Of a stretch of DNA of 64,000 nucleotides, positions 1 through 9,039 are shown piece after piece. The stretch's first letter is position 1; each line of letters begins with the position of its first letter. The position numbers and the translations under genes were made by a program. Below the pieces are notes generated by a model, which worked only from the letters and a program-made list of their open reading frames with translations, ran no database searches and was not told the origin of the DNA. Source of the DNA: Streptomyces actuosus (GTDB lineage: Bacteria; Actinomycetota; Actinomycetes; Streptomycetales; Streptomycetaceae); NCBI RefSeq assembly GCF_016921115.1, contig NZ_JAFFZS010000029.1, positions 1 to 64,000 of the forward strand, in the 5' to 3' direction.

Positions 1-127
1 AGCCGCACCTCCCCGCGTCCGTCGCGCCGCGCACCCGGCGTCGAAGCCGCACCTCCCCGCGTCCGTCGCGCCGCGCACCCGGCGTCGAAGCCGCACCTCC
101 CCGCGTCCGTCGCGCCGCGCACCCGGC
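1..127. repeat. Tandem direct repeat, 44-bp unit, 2.9 copies
   Basis: Units begin at 1, 45 and 89. The first two are identical over 44 bp and the third matches for 39 bp before diverging at 128. The array is cut by the window edge, so more copies may lie upstream. The unit is C-rich on this strand and has no convincing reading frame. Confidence 0.9.
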
Positions 128-416
128 ATCCCTGCCAAACACCCGCACCCGACGCACCGCACAGTCGGCGGCGACCCTGATACCCCCACCCCCGACGCGC
201 CGCACACCCACCCCCGAAACCTCGCGCCCCGCCTGCCGATGCGCCGCGCCCCTCCCGAAGCCGCGCACAGCAGCTGTCGGGGAAGTGGAGCCCGGCCTTC
301 CCGTGTCGGCGTACCCGCGCCGCCCCGCCCCGCCCCGGTCGCCGCAGCTCGCCCTGCCTCGTCCACATGCCGGGACCTCCGGCAAACCGGCTCGCCTACC
401 CACCCCCCTCCTCCCC
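128..416. other. Gene-free C-rich stretch upstream of nrtL
   Basis: This stretch is strongly cytosine-rich on the plus strand. The open frames that cross it look like by-products of high GC content, without codon bias or a ribosome binding site. I see no RNA gene or clear terminator. It probably separates an upstream gene outside the window from the nrtL-lysA unit. Confidence 0.5.
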
Positions 417-422
417 TACGCT
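417..422 (+). promoter_or_regulatory. Candidate -10 box (TACGCT) for leaderless nrtL-lysA mRNA
   Basis: TACGCT fits the actinobacterial TANNNT -10 pattern and ends 6 nt before the GTG start at 429. No Shine-Dalgarno sequence precedes that start. The spacing puts the transcription start at or beside the start codon. No good -35 is visible. Confidence 0.45.
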
Positions 423-428
423 TGTCCC

Positions 429-1403
429 GTGACCCCCGTCGAGCTCTCGCGCACCGTGCTGCATGCCGTGCGCCGTGCTGTCGACGAGGGGGAGCTGAGC
501 GTGGCTGTTCCTGAGCGGGCCGTGGTCGCGGCGCCCGGGCCCGGGGGGTGCGGGGACTACGCCACCGGCATCGCGCTCCAGCTGGCCCGTCCCGCCAAGC
601 GGCCGTCCCGGCAGGTCGCCGAGGTCCTGCGCGGCCATCTCGTCCGCGCCGACGGCGTCGCGGCGGTCGAGATCACCGGGCCCGGGTTCCTCAACATCAG
701 CCTCGACGGCGGCGGTACGGCGGACCTCGTGCGGCGCGTCCTGCGGGACGGGCCGCGGTACGGGCACTCCGGCGCCCTCGCCGGGCAGACCGTGCGGGTC
801 CGCGTCCCGGACGAGATCCGTGCCCGGGTCGTCGCCGACGCCCTCGGCCGCCTCGTCGCCTCCCAGGGCGGGCGCCTCGACGTCGTCCCCGAGGGCGACG
901 GCGTCGCCGATCTGCGGCCCGTCCCCGCGCCCGGCGACCCCGCTTCCCTCGGCCCCGACGCCGCCCGCTGGGCCCTGCTGCACCCGGCCCCGCACGACCG
1001 GCCCCGGATCGGCGCCGAGCATCTCGTCCAGCGGGAGAGCAACCCCCTCTTCCGTGTCCGGTACGCCCACGCCCGCACCCGGGCCCTGCACCGCAACGCC
1101 GCCGACCTCGGCTTCGGCCCCGAGCCCGGTGACGTCACCGTCGCCCCAGCACTCCCGGGCGCGCTGGCCGACCATCCCCGCGTCCTCGGCGCCGCGGCCA
1201 CCCACCGCGCCCCCGACCGGCTCGCCCGGCACCTGGTCGTCGTCGCGGACGCCGCCCTGCCGTTCCTGCCCACCGTGCTCCCGCGCGGTGCGGAGAAACC
1301 CTCGGCCGCCCACCGTGCCCGGCTCGCCCTCGCCACAGCCGCCGGGACGGTGCTGGCCGGCGGCCTGTCCCTGCTCGGCATCGACGCACCCGACCACCTC
1401 TGA
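429..1403 (+). CDS. nrtL: ArgS-related anticodon-binding protein NrtL
   Basis: The 324-aa product resembles the two ends of arginyl-tRNA synthetase without the catalytic core. Residues ~35-105 look like the N-terminal Arg-tRNA-synt additional domain (DYATGIALQLARPAKRPS, then a GPGFLNI strand). The C-terminal third looks like a DALR anticodon-binding domain (RESNPLFRVRYAHARTRAL). The Rossmann signatures HIGH and KMSK are absent, so it should not aminoacylate tRNA; its function is unknown. I chose GTG 429 because the frame upstream is low-complexity, although GTG 285 is also in frame. It lies 19 bp before lysA, so the two are probably cotranscribed. The symbol follows Streptomyces usage as I remember it. 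Confidence 0.75.
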   Translation: MTPVELSRTVLHAVRRAVDEGELSVAVPERAVVAAPGPGGCGDYATGIALQLARPAKRPSRQVAEVLRGHLVRADGVAAVEITGPGFLNISLDGGGTADLVRRVLRDGPRYGHSGALAGQTVRVRVPDEIRARVVADALGRLVASQGGRLDVVPEGDGVADLRPVPAPGDPASLGPDAARWALLHPAPHDRPRIGAEHLVQRESNPLFRVRYAHARTRALHRNAADLGFGPEPGDVTVAPALPGALADHPRVLGAAATHRAPDRLARHLVVVADAALPFLPTVLPRGAEKPSAAHRARLALATAAGTVLAGGLSLLGIDAPDHL

Positions 1404-1422
1404 GCCAAGAAGAGACCCAGAC

Positions 1423-2814
1423 ATGAGCCGTTCCGCACACCCCGCCGGGCCCCGTCACGCCGATGTCCTGCCCGAGGGCCACTACTCCGCCCCGCCCGCC
1501 GACCTGAACGCCCTCGACCCCAAGGTGTGGGCGCAGACCGTCGGCAGGAACGGGGAGGGCGTGGCGACGGTCGGCGGCATCGACGTCAAGCGGCTCGCCG
1601 AGGAGTTCGGCACCCCCGCCTACATCCTCGACGAGGCCGACTTCCGGGCCCGGGCGCGCGCCTGGCGCACCGCCTTCGGCACGGAGGCCGACGTCTTCTA
1701 CGCCGGGAAGGCGTTCCTGTCCCGTGCCGTGGTCCGCTGGTTGCACGAGGAGGGGCTCAACCTCGACGTCTGCTCCGGCGGCGAGCTCACCACCGCGCTG
1801 TCCGCGGGCATGCCGGCCGACCGCATCGCCTTCCACGGCAACAACAAGTCGACCGAGGAGATCGAGCGCGCGGTGCGCGCCGGCGTCGGGCGCATCGTCC
1901 TCGACTCCTTCCAGGAGATCGTCCGCGTCGCCCACGTCGCGCAGTCCCTCGGCAGGCGCCAGCGGGTGCAGATCCGGGTCACCGTCGGCGTCGAGGCCCA
2001 CACCCACGAGTTCATCGCCACCGCCCACGAGGACCAGAAGTTCGGGATCCCGCTGGCCGGCGGGCAGGCCGCCGAGGCCGTGCGGCGGGCGCTGCAGCTG
2101 GAGGGCCTGGAGCTGATCGGGATCCACTCCCACATCGGGTCGCAGATCTTCGACGTGTCGGGCTTCGAGGTCGCCGCCCACCGCGTCGTGGGGCTGCTCA
2201 GGGACATCCGCGACGAGCACGGCGTCGAGCTGCCCGAGATCGACCTCGGCGGCGGCCTCGGCATCGCCTACACCAGCGGCGACGACCCGCGCGAGCCCCA
2301 TGAGATCGCCAAGGCCCTCACCGAGATCGTCACCCGCGAGTGCGAGGCCGCGCGGCTGCGGACCCCGCGGATCTCCGTCGAGCCGGGGCGCGCCGTCGTC
2401 GGGCCGACCGCCTTCACGCTCTACGAGGTCGGGACCGTCAAGGCCCTCGACGGGCTGCGCACGTACGTGTCCGTCGACGGCGGCATGTCCGACAACATCC
2501 GCACGGCGCTCTACGACGCCGAGTACAGCGTCGCCCTCGTCTCGCGCACCTCCGACGCCGAGCCCATGCTCACGCGGGTCGTCGGCAAGCACTGCGAGAG
2601 CGGTGACATCGTCGTGCGGGACGCGTTCCTGCCCGCGGACCTGGCGCCCGGCGACCTGATCGCCGTGCCGGCGACCGGCGCGTACTGCCGGTCCATGGCG
2701 AGCAACTACAACCACGTGCTGCGTCCGCCGGTCGTCGCCGTCCGCGACGGTGAGGCCCGGGTGATCGTCCGCCGGGAGACCGAGGAGGACCTGCTGCGTC
2801 TCGACGTGGGGTGA
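1423..2814 (+). CDS. lysA: Diaminopimelate decarboxylase
   Basis: This PLP enzyme (463 aa, normal length) converts meso-diaminopimelate to L-lysine, the last step of lysine synthesis. It has the alanine-racemase-like barrel of group IV decarboxylases: DVFYAGKAF with the PLP lysine K96, HSHIGSQI, the phosphate-binding GGGLGI, and EPGRAVVG. CESGD near the C-terminus supplies the cysteine and aspartate of the neighbouring subunit's active site. ATG 1423 follows a weak purine-rich site (AAGAAGAGA). It sits directly after nrtL and before the homoserine branch genes, so the aspartate-family genes are grouped, although a hairpin separates it from hom. Confidence 0.97.
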   Translation: MSRSAHPAGPRHADVLPEGHYSAPPADLNALDPKVWAQTVGRNGEGVATVGGIDVKRLAEEFGTPAYILDEADFRARARAWRTAFGTEADVFYAGKAFLSRAVVRWLHEEGLNLDVCSGGELTTALSAGMPADRIAFHGNNKSTEEIERAVRAGVGRIVLDSFQEIVRVAHVAQSLGRRQRVQIRVTVGVEAHTHEFIATAHEDQKFGIPLAGGQAAEAVRRALQLEGLELIGIHSHIGSQIFDVSGFEVAAHRVVGLLRDIRDEHGVELPEIDLGGGLGIAYTSGDDPREPHEIAKALTEIVTRECEAARLRTPRISVEPGRAVVGPTAFTLYEVGTVKALDGLRTYVSVDGGMSDNIRTALYDAEYSVALVSRTSDAEPMLTRVVGKHCESGDIVVRDAFLPADLAPGDLIAVPATGAYCRSMASNYNHVLRPPVVAVRDGEARVIVRRETEEDLLRLDVG

Positions 2815-2841
2815 GGGCCGGGGGACCGGGACACCGGGTGG

Positions 2842-2878
2842 CCGGGCGGCGGGCGGAAGATCTCCTGTCGCCGCCCGG
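2842..2878 (+). terminator. Hairpin after lysA
   Basis: CCGGGCGGC (2842-2850) pairs with GCCGCCCGG (2870-2878) across a 19-nt loop. It lies between the lysA stop and the A-rich stretch before hom, with no U-run. It could terminate lysA or act in the hom leader. Confidence 0.4.
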
Positions 2879-2982
2879 TGGGAAAATGAAATAGACGTCT
2901 CACGATCCGGACCAGGGGCAGAAAGTCCGGTCCGGTGAGTGAGACTGGTCCAACCGTAGACGGTATGAGGAAACGAGGTCGG

Positions 2983-4275
2983 ATGATGCGTACGCGTCCG
3001 CTGAAGGTGGCGCTGCTGGGCTGTGGGGTTGTCGGCTCAGAGGTGGCGCGCATCATGACGACGCACGCCGACGACCTCGCCGCCAGGATCGGTGCCCCGG
3101 TCGAGCTGGCCGGTGTCGCGGTACGGCGGCCCTCCAAGGTCCGCGAGGGCATCGACCCGGCACTCGTCACCTCCGACGCCACCGCCCTCGTCAAACGGGG
3201 GGACATCGACGTCGTCGTCGAGGTCATCGGGGGCATCGAGCCCGCCCGCAGCCTCATCACCACAGCCTTCGAGCACGGCGCCTCCGTCGTCTCGGCGAAC
3301 AAGGCCCTGCTCGCCCAGGACGGGGCCGCCCTGCACGCCGCGGCGGGACAGCACGGCAAGGACCTCTACTACGAGGCCGCCGTCGCCGGCGCCATCCCGC
3401 TGATCCGGCCGCTGCGCGAGTCCCTCGCCGGCGACAAGATCAACCGGGTGATGGGCATCGTCAACGGGACGACCAACTTCATCCTCGACAAGATGGACTC
3501 CACGGGCGCCGGCTACCAGGAGGCCCTCGACGAGGCCACCGCGCTGGGCTACGCCGAGGCCGACCCCACCGCCGACGTGGAGGGCTTCGACGCCGCGGCC
3601 AAGGCCGCCATCCTCGCCGGGATCGCCTTCCACACGCGCGTGCGCCTGGACGACGTCTACCGCGAGGGCATGACCGAGGTCACCGCCGCGGACTTCGCCT
3701 CGGCCAAGGAGATGGGCTGCACCATCAAACTGCTCGCCATCTGCGAGCGGGCCGAGGACGGCGGCTCCGTCACCGCGCGTGTGCACCCGGCGATGATCCC
3801 GCTCACCCACCCGCTGGCCTCCGTGCGCGGCGCGTACAACGCCGTCTTCGTCGAGTCCGACGCGGCCGGCCAGCTCATGTTCTACGGCCCCGGCGCCGGT
3901 GGCTCGCCCACCGCCTCGGCCGTGCTCGGCGACCTCGTCGCCGTCTGCCGCAACCGGCTCAGCGGGGCAACGGGGCCCGGCGAGTCGGCGTATGCCGCCC
4001 TGCCTGTCTCCCCGATGGGCGACGTCGTCACGCGCTACCACATCAGCCTCGACGTGGCCGACAAACCGGGTGTGCTCGCTCAGGTCGCCACCGTGTTCGC
4101 CGAGCACGGGGTGTCCATCGACACTGTTCGCCAGCAGGGCAAGGACGGCGAGGCCTCCCTCGTCGTCGTCACCCACCGCGCGTCCGACGCCTCCCTGTCG
4201 GGGACCGTCGAGGCGCTGCGCAAGCTCGACACCGTGCGGGGTGTCGCCAGCATCATGCGGGTTGAAGGAGAGTAA
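2983..4275 (+). CDS. hom: Homoserine dehydrogenase
   Basis: The enzyme reduces aspartate semialdehyde to homoserine with NAD(P)H, the branch to threonine, methionine and isoleucine. The 430-aa product has the N-terminal nucleotide fold (VALLGCGVVGSEVARI), the catalytic domain (GIVNGTTNFI, GYAEADPTADVEG) and a C-terminal ACT domain from ~350 (YHISLDVADKPGVLAQVA), the usual site of threonine feedback. ATG 2983 is preceded by ACGAGG at good spacing; in-frame starts at 2935 and 2965 would only add an unconserved leader. Only 6 bp separate it from thrC. A 7-bp inverted repeat, CCGGACC/GGTCCGG (2907-2935), lies in its leader. Confidence 0.96.
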   Translation: MMRTRPLKVALLGCGVVGSEVARIMTTHADDLAARIGAPVELAGVAVRRPSKVREGIDPALVTSDATALVKRGDIDVVVEVIGGIEPARSLITTAFEHGASVVSANKALLAQDGAALHAAAGQHGKDLYYEAAVAGAIPLIRPLRESLAGDKINRVMGIVNGTTNFILDKMDSTGAGYQEALDEATALGYAEADPTADVEGFDAAAKAAILAGIAFHTRVRLDDVYREGMTEVTAADFASAKEMGCTIKLLAICERAEDGGSVTARVHPAMIPLTHPLASVRGAYNAVFVESDAAGQLMFYGPGAGGSPTASAVLGDLVAVCRNRLSGATGPGESAYAALPVSPMGDVVTRYHISLDVADKPGVLAQVATVFAEHGVSIDTVRQQGKDGEASLVVVTHRASDASLSGTVEALRKLDTVRGVASIMRVEGE

Positions 4276-4281
4276 CCAGCA

Positions 4282-5340
4282 ATGACTCACCAGTGGCGCG
4301 GAATCATCGAGGAGTACCGGGACCGGCTGCCGGTGTCCGACACGACGCCGGTCGTCACCCTCCGCGAGGGCGGTACCCCGCTCGTGCCCGCGCAGGTGCT
4401 CTCCGAGCGCACGGGCTGCGAGGTCCACCTGAAGGTCGAGGGCGCCAACCCCACCGGGTCCTTCAAGGACCGCGGTATGACGATGGCGATCAGCAAGGCC
4501 AAGGAGGAGGGCGCCAAGGCCGTCATCTGCGCCTCCACCGGCAACACCTCCGCCTCCGCCGCGGCGTACGCGGTGCGCGCCGGCATGGTGTCCGCGGTGC
4601 TCGTGCCCCAGGGCAAGATCGCGCTCGGCAAGATGGGGCAGGCGCTCGTCCATGGCGCCAAGATCCTCCAGGTCGACGGCAACTTCGACGACTGCCTCAC
4701 GCTCGCCCGCGCGCTGAGCGACAACTACCCCGTGGCGCTGGTGAATTCGGTCAACCCGGTGCGTATCGAGGGCCAGAAGACGGCGGCGTTCGAGATCGTG
4801 GACATGCTGGGCGACGCGCCCGACATCCACGTCCTGCCGGTCGGCAACGCCGGCAACATCACCGCCTACTGGAGGGGGTACCGGGAGTACGCCGCCGACG
4901 GCGTGTCGACCCGGACCCCGCGGATGTGGGGCTTCCAGGCCTCCGGCAGTGCCCCGATCGTGCGCGGCGAGGTCGTCAAGGACCCGTCCACCATCGCCAC
5001 CGCCATCCGCATCGGCAACCCGGCCTCCTGGCAGTACGCCCTGGCCGCGCGCGACGAGTCGGGCGGCCTCATCGACGAGGTGACGGACCGTGAGATCCTG
5101 CGCGCCTACCGCCTGTTGGCCTCGCAGGAGGGTGTCTTCGTCGAGCCCGCCTCCGCCGCGTCCGTCGCCGGCCTGCTCAAGGCCGCCGAGCAGGGCAAGG
5201 TCGACCCCGGCCAGCGCATCGTGTGCACCGTCACCGGAAACGGCCTGAAGGACCCCGACTGGGCCGTCGCCGGCGCACCGCAGCCGGTCACGGTCCCCGT
5301 CGACGCGGCCACCGCGGCCGAGCGTCTCGGCCTGGTGTAG
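4282..5340 (+). CDS. thrC: Threonine synthase
   Basis: This fold-type II PLP enzyme (352 aa) makes L-threonine from O-phosphohomoserine. The PLP lysine K62 lies in NPTGSFKDRGM, followed by the phosphate-binding loop STGNTSASAAAYA and the glycine-rich LPVGNAGNITAYW. The length is typical of the short actinobacterial form. The ATG follows GAAGGAGA, placed inside the end of hom, and a gap of 6 bp implies translational coupling. A strong hairpin ends the hom-thrC unit, so the kinase thrB is probably transcribed separately. Confidence 0.97.
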   Translation: MTHQWRGIIEEYRDRLPVSDTTPVVTLREGGTPLVPAQVLSERTGCEVHLKVEGANPTGSFKDRGMTMAISKAKEEGAKAVICASTGNTSASAAAYAVRAGMVSAVLVPQGKIALGKMGQALVHGAKILQVDGNFDDCLTLARALSDNYPVALVNSVNPVRIEGQKTAAFEIVDMLGDAPDIHVLPVGNAGNITAYWRGYREYAADGVSTRTPRMWGFQASGSAPIVRGEVVKDPSTIATAIRIGNPASWQYALAARDESGGLIDEVTDREILRAYRLLASQEGVFVEPASAASVAGLLKAAEQGKVDPGQRIVCTVTGNGLKDPDWAVAGAPQPVTVPVDAATAAERLGLV

Positions 5341-5368
5341 CGGATGTCCCCGGGTGGGGTGGGCGGGC

Positions 5369-5395
5369 ACGCGGCCGTTCTCGGGACGGCCGCGT
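5369..5395 (+). terminator. Rho-independent-type terminator after thrC
   Basis: A perfect 10-bp stem, ACGCGGCCGT (5369-5378) with ACGGCCGCGT (5386-5395), closes a 7-nt loop 29 bp after the thrC stop. It has no U-run, which is common for Streptomyces terminators. Confidence 0.8.
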
Positions 5396-5651
5396 AAACC
5401 GACCCTCACCTGGGGAAGTTCCCTACAGAGGGTGCACAGAGGGCTTGCGACACGCATCGTGCGCCTCCCATGCGCCCTATGTCGCCACAGAACCTTCCTT
5501 CGATAGGCTGTACCGAACCCGCCCGCCGCATATGCCCCCAGGCGCATGTGCCGCAGCTCCGCGTCGTCCGCGCGGTCCGGGGGTTCGCGGACTCCTGTCG
5601 GATGTCCGACGTCATTCGACCATCACGCAGCTCAAGGAGAGTCAACGAGCG

Positions 5652-6569
5652 ATGGCCGGTCCAGCGTTCCGCGCCGCCGCCGTCCGGGTGCGCGTCCCCG
5701 CCACCAGCGCCAACCTCGGTCCGGGCTTCGACGCCCTGGGCCTCGCGCTGGGGTTGTACGACGACGTCGTCGTCCGGGTGGCCGACTCAGGGCTGCACAT
5801 CGACATCGCAGGTGAGGGCGGCGAGACGCTGCCGCGCGACGAGAGCCACCTCCTCGTCCGCTCCCTGCGCACCGCCTTCGACGCCCTGGGCGGCCAGCCG
5901 CGCGGCCTGGAGATCGTCTGCGCCAACCGCATTCCGCACGGCCGCGGCCTCGGCTCCTCCTCCGCCGCCATCTGCGCCGGCATCGTGGCCGCCCGCGCGG
6001 TGACCATAGGCGGCGAGTCCAAGCTCGACGAGGCGGCGCTGCTCGAACTCGCCACCGAGATCGAGGGCCACCCCGACAACGTCGCGGCCTGCCTGCTCGG
6101 CGGCTTCACCCTCTCCTGGATGGAGAACGGCGCCGCCCGGGCGATCAGGATGGACCCGGCCGATTCCATCGTTCCGGTGGTTTTCGTGCCCGGGAAGCCG
6201 GTCCTGACGGAGACCGCGCGCGGTCTGCTCCCGCGCACCGTGCCGCATGTCGACGCCGCTGCCAACGCCGGCCGCGCCGCCCTGCTCGTCGAGGCGCTGA
6301 CCAGGCGTCCCGAGCTGCTGCTGCCGGCCACCGAGGACCGCCTGCACCAGGAGTACCGGGCGCCCGCCATGCCGGAGAGCACGGCGCTGGTGGAGCGGCT
6401 GCGGGCCGACGGGATCCCGGCGGTCATCTCCGGCGCCGGGCCGACGGTCATGGCGCTCGCCGACGCGGAGACCGCGGACAAGGTGGAGGCCCTGGCGGGC
6501 TCGGACTGGGCCGCGAACCGGCTGGGCCTGGACCGGGAGGGAGCCGTCGTGCTCCCGCTGGCGACCTGA
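5652..6569 (+). CDS. thrB: Homoserine kinase (GHMP family)
   Basis: The enzyme phosphorylates homoserine with ATP and supplies thrC. The 305-aa product has the GHMP motifs in order: VRVPATSANLGPGFD at the N-terminus, the ATP-binding PHGRGLGSSSAA near residue 100, and GAGPTVMAL near the C-terminus. The ATG at 5652 lies 12 nt after AAGGAG (5634-5639). Longer in-frame starts upstream enter low-complexity sequence and were not used. The ~310 bp before it hold the thrC terminator and presumably an independent promoter. Confidence 0.95.
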   Translation: MAGPAFRAAAVRVRVPATSANLGPGFDALGLALGLYDDVVVRVADSGLHIDIAGEGGETLPRDESHLLVRSLRTAFDALGGQPRGLEIVCANRIPHGRGLGSSSAAICAGIVAARAVTIGGESKLDEAALLELATEIEGHPDNVAACLLGGFTLSWMENGAARAIRMDPADSIVPVVFVPGKPVLTETARGLLPRTVPHVDAAANAGRAALLVEALTRRPELLLPATEDRLHQEYRAPAMPESTALVERLRADGIPAVISGAGPTVMALADAETADKVEALAGSDWAANRLGLDREGAVVLPLAT

Positions 6570-6969
6570 CACGGTCGCCGGATTAGGAGAGGGGGAATGT
6601 TTGTTGGATCCGGTAGTGTTAACCTCAAGTCTGCACCCGACCCCACCATGGCGAGGTGCCTCGTGTCCCCGTCCGGGACAGACATTCTTCCGGGAGCTCC
6701 CCACGCCGCACAGTGTTTCGTACGCCGTACCTGGGCAGTACGCCGTACAGAGGGGCTGAGCGGATCGCCGGGCACGCTCCGGAATCGGTGCGACCACGCC
6801 ACGTGACACCGGGTGCCACGGCTCCAGGAAGCGCCATCACCAGTTATTTCCTCCGCCGCTGTGGCGGACCACCGCCCCGGTACGGTCCACAAGGATGGGA
6901 CCGAAGCCGGACAGCACAACCGGTCGCCGAGCCAGACAGGCCGACGTCCGCTCCAGGGAAGGACCCTTC
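6570..6969 (+). promoter_or_regulatory. Long leader region of rho with direct repeats
   Basis: The 400 bp before rho hold no gene. TAGTGT at 6614-6619 is a possible -10, but no good -35 sits 17-18 bp upstream. TGTCCC/GGGACA form a small hairpin near 6665-6681. Two identical 11-bp elements, GTACGCCGTAC (6720-6730 and 6738-6748), are each self-complementary around GCC and repeat at 18-bp spacing. Rho often controls its own leader by premature termination; whether that happens here is inference. Confidence 0.45.
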
Positions 6970-8970
6970 GTGAGCGACACCACCGATCTGATGGGCGCAC
7001 GTGTCGAGGAGACCGCTGCCGCGCCCGCCACGGACGCCTCCGCGCCTGCTGCCGGTGCCGGCTCCCGGCGGCGCCGCGGTACCGGCCTCGAGGGCATGGT
7101 GCTGGCCGAGCTGCAGCAGGTCGCATCCGGCCTCGGCATCAGGGGCACGGCGCGCATGCGCAAGAGCCAGCTGATCGAGGTCATCAAGGAGGCGCAGGCC
7201 GGCGGCGGTGCCCCGGCCAAGGCCGAGGCCGCCACCGAGGCCAAGCCGAAGCGCCGCACCACCTCCCGGGCGCGCACCGGCGAGGAGGCCTCCGCCGTGA
7301 AGAAGGCCGACAAGGCCAACAAGGCCGACAAGGGCGACACCGCGGACAAGGTCGAGAAGGCCGCCGAGGCCCCTGCCGAGAAGGCGCAGGCCCAGCAGCA
7401 GATCGAGATCCCGGGCCAGCCCGCCGCCGGCGACGAGCCCGCCGCTGAGCGCCGTCGCCGCCGCGCCACCGCCGAGGCCGGCAGCCCCGAGACGGTCGCC
7501 GCCGAGGCCAAGAACGAGCCCAAGGCCGAGACCCCGGCCGCCTCGCAGCAGCAGGAGAGCAGGTCCGAGGCCGGCGAGGGCGCCGAGGGCCGCCGCCGGG
7601 ACCGCGGCCGCGACCGCGGCCGGGACCGCGACCGCCGCGGCAAGGGCGACGACCAGCAGGGCCAGCAGCGCGGTCAGCAGCAGGGCCAGCAGGGCGGCGG
7701 CCGTCAGGACCGCCAGCAGCAGGACGACGACGACTTCGAGGGTGGCCGCCGTGGCCGTCGCGGCCGCTACCGCGACCGCCGGGGCCGTCGCGGCCGCGAC
7801 GAGGTGTCCGAGCCGCAGATCACCGAGGACGACGTCCTGATCCCCGTCGCGGGCATCCTGGACATCCTCGACAACTACGCCTTCATCCGCACCTCCGGCT
7901 ACCTGCCGGGCCCGAACGACGTGTACGTGTCCCTCGCCCAGGTCCGCAAGAACGGCCTGCGCAAGGGCGACCACATCACCGGTGCGGTCCGTCAGCCCAA
8001 GGAGGGCGAGCGCCGCGAGAAGTTCAACGCGCTCGTCCGCCTGGACTCCGTCAACGGCATGGCGCCCGAACACGGCCGCGGCCGACCGGAGTTCAACAAG
8101 CTGACCCCGCTGTACCCGCAGGACCGCCTGCGTCTGGAGACGGACCCTGGCGTCCTCACCACCCGGATCATCGACCTGGTCTCGCCGATCGGCAAGGGCC
8201 AGCGCGGTCTGATCGTGGCCCCGCCGAAGACCGGCAAGACCATGATCATGCAGGCGATCGCCAACGCGATCACCCACAACAACCCCGAGTGCCACCTGAT
8301 GGTCGTCCTCGTCGACGAGCGTCCGGAAGAGGTCACCGACATGCAGCGGTCGGTCAAGGGCGAGGTCATCTCCTCGACCTTCGACCGCCCCGCCGAGGAC
8401 CACACCACCGTCGCCGAGCTCGCCATCGAGCGCGCCAAGCGCCTGGTGGAGCTGGGCCACGACGTGGTCGTCCTGCTGGACTCGATCACGCGTCTGGGCC
8501 GCGCCTACAACCTGGCCGCCCCGGCCTCCGGCCGCATCCTGTCCGGTGGTGTCGACTCCACGGCGCTCTACCCGCCGAAGCGCTTCTTCGGTGCGGCCCG
8601 CAACATCGAGGACGGCGGCTCGCTGACCATCCTCGCCACCGCCCTGGTGGACACCGGGTCCCGCATGGACGAGGTGATCTTCGAGGAGTTCAAGGGCACC
8701 GGCAACATGGAGCTCAAGCTCGACCGGAAGCTCGCCGACAAGCGCATCTTCCCGGCGGTCGACGTCGACGCGTCCGGCACCCGCAAGGAGGAGATCCTCC
8801 TCGGTGCCGAGGAGCTCGGCATCGTCTGGAAGCTGCGCCGCGTCCTGCACGCCCTGGACCAGCAGCAGGCGATCGAGCTGCTCCTCGACAAGATGAAGCA
8901 GACCAAGTCGAACGTCGAGTTCCTGATGCAGATCCAGAAGACGACGCCGACTCCGGGCAACGGCGACTGA
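6970..8970 (+). CDS. rho: Transcription termination factor Rho
   Basis: Rho is the hexameric RNA helicase that ends transcription. The 666-aa product starts with a short region and a Rho_N helix bundle (~35-70), then has the long actinobacterial insert (~75-275) rich in Glu/Lys and then Arg/Gly/Asp/Gln (RDRGRDRGRDRD), followed by the cold-shock RNA-binding fold (GILDILDNYAFIRTSGYLPG). The motor domain carries the P-loop PPKTGKT (418-424), Walker B VVVLLDSITR and the Q/R-loop region SGGVDSTAL. The P-loop Thr in place of the commoner Ala is probably a lineage feature. GTG 6970 follows GGGAAGGA. A 19-bp terminator hairpin follows the gene. Confidence 0.97.
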   Translation: MSDTTDLMGARVEETAAAPATDASAPAAGAGSRRRRGTGLEGMVLAELQQVASGLGIRGTARMRKSQLIEVIKEAQAGGGAPAKAEAATEAKPKRRTTSRARTGEEASAVKKADKANKADKGDTADKVEKAAEAPAEKAQAQQQIEIPGQPAAGDEPAAERRRRRATAEAGSPETVAAEAKNEPKAETPAASQQQESRSEAGEGAEGRRRDRGRDRGRDRDRRGKGDDQQGQQRGQQQGQQGGGRQDRQQQDDDDFEGGRRGRRGRYRDRRGRRGRDEVSEPQITEDDVLIPVAGILDILDNYAFIRTSGYLPGPNDVYVSLAQVRKNGLRKGDHITGAVRQPKEGERREKFNALVRLDSVNGMAPEHGRGRPEFNKLTPLYPQDRLRLETDPGVLTTRIIDLVSPIGKGQRGLIVAPPKTGKTMIMQAIANAITHNNPECHLMVVLVDERPEEVTDMQRSVKGEVISSTFDRPAEDHTTVAELAIERAKRLVELGHDVVVLLDSITRLGRAYNLAAPASGRILSGGVDSTALYPPKRFFGAARNIEDGGSLTILATALVDTGSRMDEVIFEEFKGTGNMELKLDRKLADKRIFPAVDVDASGTRKEEILLGAEELGIVWKLRRVLHALDQQQAIELLLDKMKQTKSNVEFLMQIQKTTPTPGNGD

Positions 8971-8999
8971 GTCGAGTCCCCTTCCGCGCACGCCGTACA

Positions 9000-9039
9000 G
9001 AAGTCCCGTTCCGTCACCCAGGTGACGGGGCGGGACTTC
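9000..9039 (+). terminator. Strong terminator after rho
   Basis: GAAGTCCCG (9000-9008) pairs with CGGGACTTC (9031-9039). The stem continues through two G-U pairs into CCGTCACC/GGTGACGG, giving a nearly unbroken 19-bp stem with a very small loop. Confidence 0.85.

Noticed and set aside
2907..2935. Inverted repeat CCGGACC/GGTCCGG as a threonine attenuator of hom
   Set aside because: There is no leader peptide rich in Thr or Ile codons and no competing terminator, so attenuation is not supported; the repeat is only noted under hom.
3037..5547. Long minus-strand frame opposite hom and thrC
   Set aside because: It mirrors the high-GC third positions of two well-supported plus-strand genes and has no recognisable domain.
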